NCBI GenBank assembly: GCA_003255025.1
Contig: QANY01006243.1
Coordinates: 502,405-566,404, forward strand
Direction of reading: 5' to 3'
DNA length: 64,000 nucleotides
From: Datisca glomerata
Lineage: Eukaryota; Streptophyta; Magnoliopsida; Cucurbitales; Datiscaceae
The position numbers were made by a program, and so were the translations under genes. Positions within the stretch are counted from its first letter, which is position 1. Every line of letters starts with the position of its first letter. The notes beneath the pieces are model-generated. The model was not told where the DNA came from. It did no database searches and saw only the letters and a list, made by a program, of their open reading frames with translations. Below are positions 11,996-21,693 of this stretch, in pieces.

Positions 11996-13278
11996 CAAGA
12001 CTCTCTTTAAAGAAAATAATAAACTGTGATCTACGCCTACAACAGTGTGGCTAATTAGCTGATGCTGATCAGAAGCAAATCAAAATGCAACGTATTCTGT
12101 AGATTGGACCAAAACCCAATAAGTATAAATGATGATAAGGAGAATGAAAGAGAGAGAAAGAGAGAATGGAATGAGTTGGTTAAATATAAGCGATTATGAT
12201 TAATGCAGGAGAGGGAAGAGTGGATATATATGAAGAAGAGAGATTTTTTTGAACAGACAATCAGTAAAGGAATGGCCTTTTATTTCTGAGTTTGGGCTTC
12301 TAGGGAACTAATCTTTGCTTTTGCTCTGTTTTTGCTTTACCCAAAGAGAGATAGCTAGAATCATAGAGAGAGAGAGAGAGACAGTAACGTCAAAATCTGT
12401 TATCAGGGGGGGACCGCCAAGCCAAATGAGAAGTGAGAGAGCTCAAGATTCAAGAATCCCCTCTGCCCAAAGCAATCTGCAAATGATTGGCTTTGACGGG
12501 TCTCACTTCTCTTTTCTCTCTCTCTCGCAGCTTCTTTTGTATTATAATATAACAATCGTTATACTACAATTCAGAGGATGGGAGAAAGCTAAAGAAGGTG
12601 TAAAAGAAAACAAAAGACCCCAAAAAAAGAAAGAAGAAGAAAATGCACAAGACTCAATAAACTAGAGAGCAAGTTTAGAATTTTTGGGTCCTGTTGATTT
12701 TCTTTTTTTCCTTTTAAATTTACTTGGGAGAGATGAGTATGTCATTCCCCAAGCCCAATCATTGGTCAAAATTAGAATTGAAAACTAAACTAATATATAC
12801 CTTTGGGAAAAAATATTATTGTAGCAGCATATTAACGATTAGTAACATCTGAAAGATTCAAAAGATTGAAGCTCGGAATTTGGGCCGGATTCAGGGAGTG
12901 AAGAAGACAAAAAGAGATTTGAGGAATGAAGAAGAAGAAGTAATACTTTTTTTAAATCAGAATCTGAATCTCGAATTTTCATAGTTAGTTCCTTTTCTCG
13001 ATAGTTACATTCCATCACAGATTTTGTTCAATTCCTTCTACTTTCTACCCCTTTTTTTGTTTTTGAATAGTTTTAACACCGCTTTCTCACTTCCCACTTC
13101 TCCCCCCATTATCTTAATCAATCATCATGCTCATCATGCTCTACTACTTCTTTCTCATGTAGTAATTAATTAAGTTGTAGAGTTTCAAAACCCACCATAT
13201 ATAACTTTACATTAATTATGAGAAAAGCAAGAGCTAACTGTTTATTTATGCATAACAACTTGTTTAACTAATACGTAC
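11996..13278. other. Intergenic, HMA gene promoter side, GA/CT-rich tracts
   Basis: Contains short purine tracts (gagagagaaagagag near 12150; gagagagagagagag near 12366) and a ctctctctctcgc tract near 12516. The open frame at 12315-12665 runs through these tracts and shows no domain. No gene is supported. Confidence 0.55.
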
Positions 13279-13485
13279 TATTAGAGATACTATTAGTAGT
13301 GCTATTACTTAGCATTAAGCCCGTTGTACTTCTCCTCTAAGCTTCTTTTATACTCTACCTAATATATCAGTTAGCAATTAAGCATCCGTTAACAGTTGCT
13401 AACCTTATCTATATAAGGCACCTTGTATTATCTTCTAAAGTTAATGAAAGTCTAATCAAAAGCAAGTTTTCTCTAAATTCTATCA
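13279..13485 (+). repeat. 5' LTR of element G
   Basis: Aligns with 17161-17420 and contains ctatataagg near 13410, a possible TATA box. It ends in TATCA immediately before the primer-binding site. Confidence 0.88.
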
Positions 13486-13497
13486 TGGTATCAGAGC
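13486..13497 (+). promoter_or_regulatory. Primer-binding site of element G
   Basis: tggtatcagagc directly after the LTR is complementary to the 3' end of plant initiator methionine tRNA, the standard copia primer. Confidence 0.85.
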
Positions 13498-13632
13498 CAG
13501 TTCAGTACGGTGCACATTGATTTTATTTCTGAAAATATCGTGGCACATTGATTTTATTTCTGAAAATATCGTGCACATTGATACTTTTCAATTTAAGTTC
13601 CAGTTGGAGTTCCAATTCATAAAAAGTCTTCA

Positions 13633-16600
13633 ATGGCTCCCTCAAATTCCAGTTCAAGTTCCAATACCAATGTCGCTGCACCTTTTGTCATGTCGACAGT
13701 GCAATTGCCTAGTAGTTTGAATCCTATCACAATCAAACTTGATCGCAATAATTGTTGGGGATTATGGCCTCAAAACATGTGTATTGACATTTTAATATGA
13801 AATTTAATGAGGATTACATTTTTTTTATAATTGTTATTTTATATTATTGTTGAATAATTTATATAAATATTTGAAAATTTCATATTCATTAATGAGATTA
13901 TGATATTGTATTAGTATGAGAGGATTAAGATCATAGATAATGAATAAAATTATCAGCAACATATTAAAATACGAAATCTTTAATGAATGGTTGCTAGTAC
14001 GGTTCACTAAACATTATGAATGCGTGTGATCAAGATCCGAATCATTGATGTATATAGACATCCTAGTAAATGTACTTTATATAATGAGATTATATATAAC
14101 AGGACCGATGTGAATTAATATCTTTATCAACATGTCGTTTGTCATAAAAATTTAATACACATCAATTCGATGATCATATGTAGATCAATCTGAATTTTCA
14201 GTAGTCATGAACTTCTATACATGTCTACTGGATCCTTTGATTCACTCGTTAAGATTCGTTTGTAAAATATGCTAGTGAATTTTGTTTTGGAGATTCAGTG
14301 ATATGGATGGCTGAGAACATTATCTCGTGAGATTTGGAATCCAAGTTTTCCTAACAGATCGTATGTTGGTTCTCGTAAGTGTTAATTCTGGAACTGAATG
14401 GTTATTAAGCTCAAATTTATAATAAGATTATAAATTAATCATTGACTAGTGGATTAATGATCCTTAAGGATCAAGAGGTATTTAGAGGGATAAAACGATA
14501 ATTTTGACCAGCTCTAATTTACGAACAAATAATTGAAGGATAAAATTACATGAAATGATTATATCAGTGGACTACATGAGAATACTCTGTAAATATATTC
14601 TATAAACACTAAGAGTTCAATTCCATATTTATAGTGGAGTAATAATGTAATTAATAAATAACATTATTTAGTTAAAGAGTTTAATTAATAATCTGGTTTA
14701 TTAGAACTTAGGATTATAGGTCCATGGTCCCTAAGTCACCTCTATACTACACAGTCTAGGGTGTAAATATTTCAAGACATGAAAAAATGACTGACTTGCA
14801 AAAGAATTTCTATTCTGGGGCAAATACATAATTATGTATGATTAATTAGTTAAAAATTAATTAATTGAATTATTTATATATAATTATAATTGTTGCAAAT
14901 TATATATATAAATGATTATCGATTATTTTTTAATTACCGATAAGCGAGACAAAATATCTAATTATGAAATTAGATAATTAAATTATTATTAGATAATAAT
15001 TTGAATTAACTAAAACTGTTATTGTGAAATAACAGATAATTTAGTTGATAGAGATAATCATATATGCTAATTTTAAATTAACTGATATCTAAATATTTAG
15101 ATGATTAAAATACATATTTAATTTATACTAATTATCACGTGTCGATCAATGATTGAGAATCATAGATCATCATGGACTGTTGTAGTGCCAGGTGGCACTA
15201 CAACAATAGGCGTGTAACACTGCAATACTACACGACACTGTAGTTGTGCGTCATTATACAGTGGGTCCCACTGTATTGAGCAATTTGAGATTAAATATTA
15301 ATTTTTAATTATCCCTAAATATCGGATACGTCATTATCTAAAATATACATATATTATTCTAATGGCCTCAGTTGATGAGTTAGTTTATCAGTTCATCAGC
15401 TCATCAAATCGAATTCAAAACACAGTTAATGTTAGAGTAATTTTTCTCTACTATTAAAAGTTAATTAAATCTCTAAAACAATAATTACCGTGTTCTTATA
15501 GAGAATTGTCTTACTAAAGTCATTCTTAGTAGATTTTTAGATTGCATGTGTTGAGTATATCTAGACATAGATAAAATGTCTTGTAATATTCTATGTGCGC
15601 TCACACACGTCTTAGTGCATTGACGATTGATTTGGAATAATTTAATGTGAATCTCGGAGTCTACTTATTGTTGGAATGATTTCGTGGGATAGAGGATCGA
15701 TTGATTTTGCAAGGACGCTTGATAAGACTACAAGCGGTATATGATTCATAACCTTATATGTTATAGATTTAATGTATAAATATATAATGGATCATGATTG
15801 ATTGAAAAAGAGTTTTTAATAAAAAAAATAATTTGGTTATCGTGGCGTTGTGCAAGTTTTATTTTATTATAAGATTTGATCTTTATTAAAAGTTTAATTT
15901 TCAAATGGCCTTGTCCCATACGCTTCCACCGCGCACGCGCCACGACGACCAACAATAACATCATTTTTTGGCGATCTCAAGTGTTGTACGTCCACAGCAA
16001 ATGCGTATGGCCTAGAAGACTCTCTTCTTAGGAATGTTACATGTCCAAGTTAGTATGTTATCTAGTTAGCCACAACAACAGTAAACATTGCTTCTCTTAA
16101 ATCTCAAACCACCTCCGCAGTTGTACATGTTCTTAATCCTAACTTCATTTCTTGGAAGAGGTGTGACCAATTCCTAATGAGTTGGCTTCTTTTATCCATT
16201 TCTGAGTCCATGTTTGGACATATAGTTCGATGCACTAGTTCTAGTGAGGTTTGGCAAGTTCTTCAGAATCTTTTTACTACTCAATCAAGATCAAGAGTCC
16301 TTCAGTTAAGGTATTGACTTCAAATCATCAAGAAAGGCTCCTTGGGTATCAATGGCTATATCCTCAAAATGAGATCTATAGTCGATACACCCTTAGCTTT
16401 AGGACACCAAATCTCAGATGAAGAAGACTTGCTTTTATATGTCTTAGGAGGATTAAACAGTGAAAAAAATGATCATGTGGTAGTGCATCTAACTTCCAGG
16501 CATGATCTTCTCACCCTGCAAGAGGCATAATTTATGTTACAAAGTCAAGAATTAATGATTGAACAGTCACAGACTACACCTCCTGAAAGTTTTGTTCCCT

Positions 16601-16640
16601 CAACTAATGCTACTGGCTTTCAAGCAAATTTTTATTGATC
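13633..16640 (+). pseudogene. gag of element G, interrupted by solo LTR F
   Basis: The frame starts at ATG 13633 (MAPSNSSSSSSNTN) and reaches NPITIKLDRNN before the solo LTR at 13753. Gag-like sequence resumes after 15959 (frames giving NAYGLEDSLL, then NFISWKRCDQFLMSWL, and SSSEVWQVLQNLF), typical of the UBN2/retrotran-gag family of small copia elements. The piece 16342-16530 still reads DTPLALGHQISDEEDLLLYVL. Several stops and frameshifts make it non-functional. Confidence 0.75.
13753..15954 (+). mobile_element. Solo LTR F of the long-LTR copia family
   Basis: 2202 bp starting TGTTGGGGATTATG and ending gaccaaca, homologous end to end with the LTRs of elements A, B and C. The flanks are ataat (13748-13752) and ataac (15955-15959), a near-perfect 5-bp target duplication. 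No internal region is present, so it is a solo LTR left by LTR-LTR recombination. The gag of element G resumes on the far side, which confirms the insertion. Confidence 0.9.
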
Positions 16641-16679
16641 TTGGCATGTTCTTCCAACCTGCCTGACAACTGTCTCTTT

Positions 16680-17143
16680 AGTGCTTCGCTGATGTAGACT
16701 AGGCAGGTTGCATTGGTGATAGAAAATTCACCTCAGGGTATCGTGTGTATCTAGGAGGAAGTCTAATCATTTGGAGCTAAAAAAAGTCAAGAGTAGTCTC
16801 ATGGTCAAGTGCTGAGTCAGAGTACCGAGCACTCTCTCAAGCAGTAATTGAAATTTTTTTGTTACAGTCTCTTTTTACTAAGCTTCAAATACAGATTGAA
16901 GGCTGTCATATTCTGTGGTGTGATAGTGTTGTTGTTGGTTTATTGACCTCAAATCCTGTGTTTTATGCTAGGACTAAACACATTGAGGTTGACGTTTATT
17001 TTATAAAGGAGAAAATTCTTGTTAAACAACCGATAGTCAAATAGATATCAACTGACATTCAGAATGCAGACATTGTTACAAAGCCTCTTGCTCAGGAGAG
17101 GTTTCACGTGTTAAGATACAAGCTCAACGTGCATTCTTCACCC
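16680..17143 (+). pseudogene. RNase H remnant of element G
   Basis: Broken frames read CIGDRKFTSGYRVYLGGSLI, SSAESEYRALSQAV, RTKHIEVDVYFIKEKIL and NADIVTKPLAQERF, the conserved RNase H end of copia polyproteins. It directly follows gag remnants, so about 3 kb of pol has been deleted. Confidence 0.8.
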
Positions 17144-17160
17144 TTTTATTTGAGGGGGAG

Positions 17161-17420
17161 TGTTAGAGATACTGTTAGTAATGCTATTACTTAGCATGAA
17201 GCATGTTTGTACTTCTCCTCTAAGCTTTTGTTATACTCTACCTAACATATCAGTTATCAACTAAGTATCTATTAACAGTTGCTAACTGATATCGCCCACC
17301 TACTAAGCTAACTATTTTAGTTAGCTTAGCAATGATTGCCTTGCCTTTACTAATCTATATAATGCAGCTTGTACTATCTTCGAAGTCTAATTAAAAGCAA
17401 GTTTTGTCTGAATTCTATCA
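17161..17420 (+). repeat. 3' LTR of element G
   Basis: Starts tgttagagatactg after the ggggag polypurine tract and ends aattctatca. It is longer than the 5' LTR by an internal segment around 17287-17340. Confidence 0.88.
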
Positions 17421-18438
17421 CCTACTAACACATTTTGTCATGAAATTCGAAAGATTGATGGCTACATTATTTTATTAATTTTATTTATGTGCTTTTTATT
17501 AGTTGATATATGAAGAGCAAGTGCTCATTATCCTCGAGGAATTTGGTATTTATCCATGAGATAAAAAACTATTATATTGCATTTTTAAAATCCAAAACGA
17601 AAAACAAGTTCTTAATCAAATTGATGTTAATCAGACAAAACTTAACAAAGAATATAGGAGGGGAGCCCTCAGCATAGAGACTATAAGTGTATTAGATACG
17701 TTGTTAAATGTACTAAATTTGAAACGTGACCGGCTTGACTCTCCCTGTGATTTCTATTGTCCAAGTGGGGGGAAAATCAAAAGGAAATTACGTACAAAGA
17801 GACCGAGACCCAGCTACCCTTTTGTTGTCACTCGTGAAGTGAGACAAATCAGTACACATAAGCATAAATCAAACTCAAATGTGTATGTGAGGTAGTGAAG
17901 AAGACACGTGACCTCTCACCCTCCAAGACCCGTCCGTCCAAAAAGCCAATTTGGATGTGTAGTAGTTTAGTGTGGGATCTGTTACATATAGTGACATGTC
18001 CTCTAGGGAAAACCAAGTCCTATGGTTTAATTGGACGTAAAAGAAAAGCTAGCTAGGTTCGTGTCTAAGTTTTTGATAAAAACACTTGACTCATGATAGC
18101 AACCTTTTTTGGTATGTGAATAGAAATTGCATAGAAAGTGTGTGAGGTATAGTTTGTGAAATCTTAACATAAATAAAGGTTGCTATCATGAGTCAAGATT
18201 TCACAAACTATACCTAATTCAATGGTAAAATATTTTACTCCACAAGTGAGACGGTTACCAACTAAGCCGTCTATTTCGAAATTTCCTAAGATGATAATAT
18301 AATATATATAAAATACGTTTTGGGAGTGTGGATCATTCATTTTGATATATATGTTGGTGCTTAGGACTAATGAAGGGCGAAAAGAAATATATCTCCTAGC
18401 CTATTGCTTTTCAAATAATTGAGTAACATTCCTGCAGT
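17421..18438. other. Intergenic with interlocked inverted repeats
   Basis: No coding region is supportable; the 64-codon frame at 17701 shows no domain. Inverted repeats lie at 18085-18107 with 18175-18197 and at 18145-18165 with 18195-18215. They are described in the findings. Confidence 0.5.
18085..18215. repeat. Interlocked inverted repeats (X-Y-X'-Y')
   Basis: Segment X (18085-18107) is the reverse complement of 18175-18197. Segment Y (18145-18165) is the reverse complement of 18195-18215. The two arms alternate rather than nest, so they cannot form one simple hairpin. The pattern suggests templated insertion during break repair. Confidence 0.8.
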
Positions 18439-18439
18439 A

Positions 18440-21180
18440 TGCGGTCTTCTGCTTATTTTCGAGAGAAAAACGGTTTTATGGCGGTAATTTTAACTGCGGC
18501 AAAAAAAATTTGCAGCGGTTCAAAAATCATTGTCGTAAAGATTTTTTTACGGCGATTTTTTCAATCGTCAGAGGACCGCCGGCAAAAGGGAGTCTTTACC
18601 GTCGGTTTTATTTCTCTTTACGCCGGTAAAGAGTATTAAGCTTACCGCCACAAATGTAAAAAAATGGAAAAAAAAACTTTTCTTTCTCATCGGTTTTAAA
18701 TCACCGTTATAGGTTAGAAAACCACCGCTATAAATTGAATTTTGGCCTGAATTTTGTTTTTATTTTTTAAACATCCCATAATTTTTAAAAATACATGTTT
18801 CAGAAAATATTATATATCATAGATTTCAGAATCCATCAATACAAAAATTCTAACAATTCAGAGTCCATCAATTCAAATATTCACAAATTCTTGCATTTTA
18901 AACGTTCACAATTTCAAAAGATTCAGAATCTATCAATTGAAACATTCACAAACTACAAAGACAAAATAATATAAGTTCAATTTTAAGCAAAATAGTATTT
19001 TTCATCATCACTGAACTAAATGCGCTATATTTTCAATCATAGCATTGAATTCAACTTTCACTCTCTTCCCTTCAGGTAGATTCCATATATGAGTTAATCG
19101 TGTCCGACTTCGAACCTTTCGCCTAGAGGACGAGGATCCACCTACGTATAAAATATTATTTTTGTATGTTAGACATTATATGAAAAAGAACAATGATGTG
19201 TATGAAATATAAAATACAGATATTTGGGTAGAAGAAACTTATTGGAAACTTTATAAATCATACATAATAAACTAGTTTAAACTATGTAAGTAAATAAGTT
19301 ACTGTATATGTTTGAGTTTAAGATATGTCCTAATTTCAGTTGGAAGAATATAACATTAAGAATATGCTCATCATATATATATTAATTAAGATAAAAACTA
19401 ATTAGTATATATTTATATATTGAAATTCTAAAGAATATATAATTTATATCAGGTTTCTGTCTAAGGGAGTATCGAAATCCACTGTTAGAATGTGTTAATC
19501 AGGATTCAATAAGTAAGTTTTTTAAGAAAACTATATTTTTGCAAGTGGATTTTATTCTAGTTTCTTCTCTAAATGAAAGTAAATGTTGCAGGTCAGCTTC
19601 CAGAGAACGTAACTTTTGACTCGGGTTAAGCCACGTGGCTTGTAAGATATCAAATCGAAGTTCGTTCAGAGATCTACATGCATGAACTAGTTAATTATCA
19701 CAGTGCGGTTTTAGGCCTAAAAAATTCTGTTTTAAGTGCTTTTGGATGCCTGAAAGATGTTTTATCATAATTTGGGTTATTTTCATAATTTTTCCTTTCT
19801 TTAATTTTTAGGGTTTTCAGAAACAGTTTAAATTCGAATTGCTTGGATGGTTTGCGGCAGTTGATGATATTGAAAGAAACGTTTTTTCAGTCTCCTTCAT
19901 TGCAATATTACATACAAGGTAAATCCTACCACAAATACATAGTAACAGAGATATAAGTAATCACCATCTTTTGTAAGCAAATGATTCATTATGATGTTGT
20001 GCTTTTAATTAAGGCCATTTAAACATTTCATAGAAGCTGCTCAAACTAAAGCAAAATCTAATAGGGCATAAAATAATAACATATGAGAAATCAGAGCTTG
20101 AGTCAAAACTAGAGAATGGAGGGGGGGGGGGATAATGCATATCATAAGACATCTCACAAGACATATAAATGTGTCTAAAGGAGGTATTGTCATTAACAGG
20201 AGAAGTAATACTTATTCCAGAACCAGAACTATGTGTATCAAAAATTCTAATGGCAGTATCATTATCAACAGGTAAAGCAATAACAGATTCAGATAAAATA
20301 GTAGCAGGTGCAGGTAAAACAGGCGCAGATTCATGTAAAACTGTAGCAGAATCATGTAAACAGGCAGCACAATAGAATCAAAATTTATTCTAGCATGTAT
20401 GACAGTTGAAGCAAAAGAAACTGTAGCAAAATCATGTCTATTTGAATTGCAAACAGTAGCAGAATCAACACTAGCAGATGTAGATCAAAAGTAAGAAAAT
20501 TACCTTGTTTAAGTAAAAATGAAGAAATAAAACCCAGTCATGAAAGTCCTCCACTTTTCAGACGATGCTTTATAACCAATAGTGGAGACGAGATTCAGAA
20601 ACTCGATGCTTGCCCCGTCTCTCACCGGAGCAACCACAGGTTCATTCCAGACAAACCCAAACACAATACAAACTCCAGATCTTCGTCTCACCTTGCGAGA
20701 TAGTCGAAAGACCAGCGAGAAGTAGTAGAGCAGTTCGTGAGGCATCCAGAAGGGAGGCTAAAACGGCGAAGAGCCAAATCTTGACGCAAACTTCACGGAT
20801 GAAGCCATCGAACATACTAGATCTGGGCTCCGCCTCTCCCACACGAAATTGTTGTCAATCACCCTTAGGGTTTTGAGAGAAAAGAAAGATGCAAATTACG
20901 GGTTAGGAAGGAAATGAGGATTTAAAAGACTTTTAGCGGTGGTTTTAAAATCGCCGCTAAAAGCAAATAAAAACCTCCCAAAATTGTTATTCCTTCTATT
21001 TTCTTAGTTTTCTATTTTTTTTTCTTAGATATTAGGGTGGTTTGAACAAAACCGTCGTTAAAGTACATTATTTAATTACGATTTTTAAAAATCGTTGATA
21101 AAATTTTTACTGCATTTTTTTGTAACTCTTGTTATAACCGTCATCATTAAACCACGTCATAAGTCATTTTTCTTGTAGTG
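18440..21180. mobile_element. Decayed CACTA (En/Spm) element
   Basis: The right end ttcttgtagtg (ending 21180) is the inverse of the standard CACTACAAGAA terminus. Before it come sub-terminal repeats built on gcggtggttttaaaatcgccgctaa (about 20935-20960) and accgtcatcattaaaccacg. The left part (about 18450-18730) has matching motifs such as tatggcggtaatttt, accgccacaaatg and aaccaccgctata, the usual GC-skewed sub-terminal arrays. No intact left CACTA terminus was found, so the left boundary is approximate. No transposase domain was seen; the short frames at 20169-20375 and 20509-20876 are unassigned. Confidence 0.65.
18790..18965. repeat. Short direct repeats inside CACTA remnant
   Basis: Imperfect units of roughly 45-60 bp share attcagartccatcaatt and attcacaaa motifs, repeated about three times. 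Confidence 0.5.
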
Positions 21181-21543
21181 GCTGAGGGAGCAACCATCTG
21201 ACAAAAGTATATATGGAGAGAGAGAGGCATCATCGTTCATTACATTTCACAAACTCATCACACTCCAAAAGTCAAATCCTTGGAGAGAAGCTGGAACACA
21301 AAAATAAGTCTATTCCATTTCCACCCAATCGCAGAAAAGCAATTACTACAAGAAACGTCATAGGGACAATGCTTAAATTATTTATTTAGATTAGTTAGAT
21401 TAAACAAAGAGAACTAATAAACTGATATCCGAATCTTCAATAGGAATCGCTAACCTTAAGTCAACAGTCCACCCTTCCATCTCCAGCAACGAAACTTCCT
21501 TTGACATACACCCACCTTCCACTCCGCCCTCCGGCCAGTTAAC

Positions 21544-21551
21544 GAATATCC
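21544..21551. promoter_or_regulatory. P1BS-like PHR1-binding site upstream of PHT1 gene
   Basis: gaatatcc fits the palindromic consensus GNATATNC bound by PHR1-type regulators of phosphate starvation. It sits 143 bp before the phosphate transporter ATG and about 20 bp before a tatatat stretch that could be the TATA box (about 21571). The context makes it credible; the motif alone is short. Confidence 0.6.
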
Positions 21552-21693
21552 TTACCTTAACACTATTACTATATATCAACTAAACCTCTCCCCCCCCTTT
21601 CTCTTTCTTTTTTATTTTTTTAATTTTAAAGCAATCAACAACAACACAACAAGAAAAGAGGATATTTAGAGAGAGTTTCCCATCACACCACCC

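Larger units (their letters stand above)
13279..17420 (+). mobile_element. Copia element G, internally deleted, with LTRs and PBS
   Basis: The left LTR (13279-13485, 207 bp) and right LTR (17161-17420, 260 bp) are clear homologues starting TRTTAGAGATACT and ending ttctatca. The left copy lacks an internal stretch of about 50 bp present in the right copy. A primer-binding site tggtatcagagc (13486-13497, initiator Met tRNA type) follows the left LTR, and a polypurine tract tttgagggggag precedes the right LTR. Flanking target duplications are cgtac (13274-13278) and cctac (17421-17425), one mismatch. The interior keeps a gag start and the end of RNase H; protease, integrase and most of RT are missing. 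The gag is split by a solo LTR. Confidence 0.88.

Noticed and set aside
12315..12665. 116-codon open frame in the HMA upstream region
   Set aside because: Runs through GA/CT-rich tracts, has no domain, and its composition follows the repeats.
20509..20876. Overlapping 66-88-codon frames on both strands
   Set aside because: Could be a captured gene fragment in the CACTA remnant, but no recognisable domain or splice structure supports a call.
21345..21370. Second CACTA left terminus (ttactacaagaaacgtcatag)
   Set aside because: Only resembles CACTACAAGAAA; it lies in the PHT1 upstream region with no matching right end or sub-terminal repeats.
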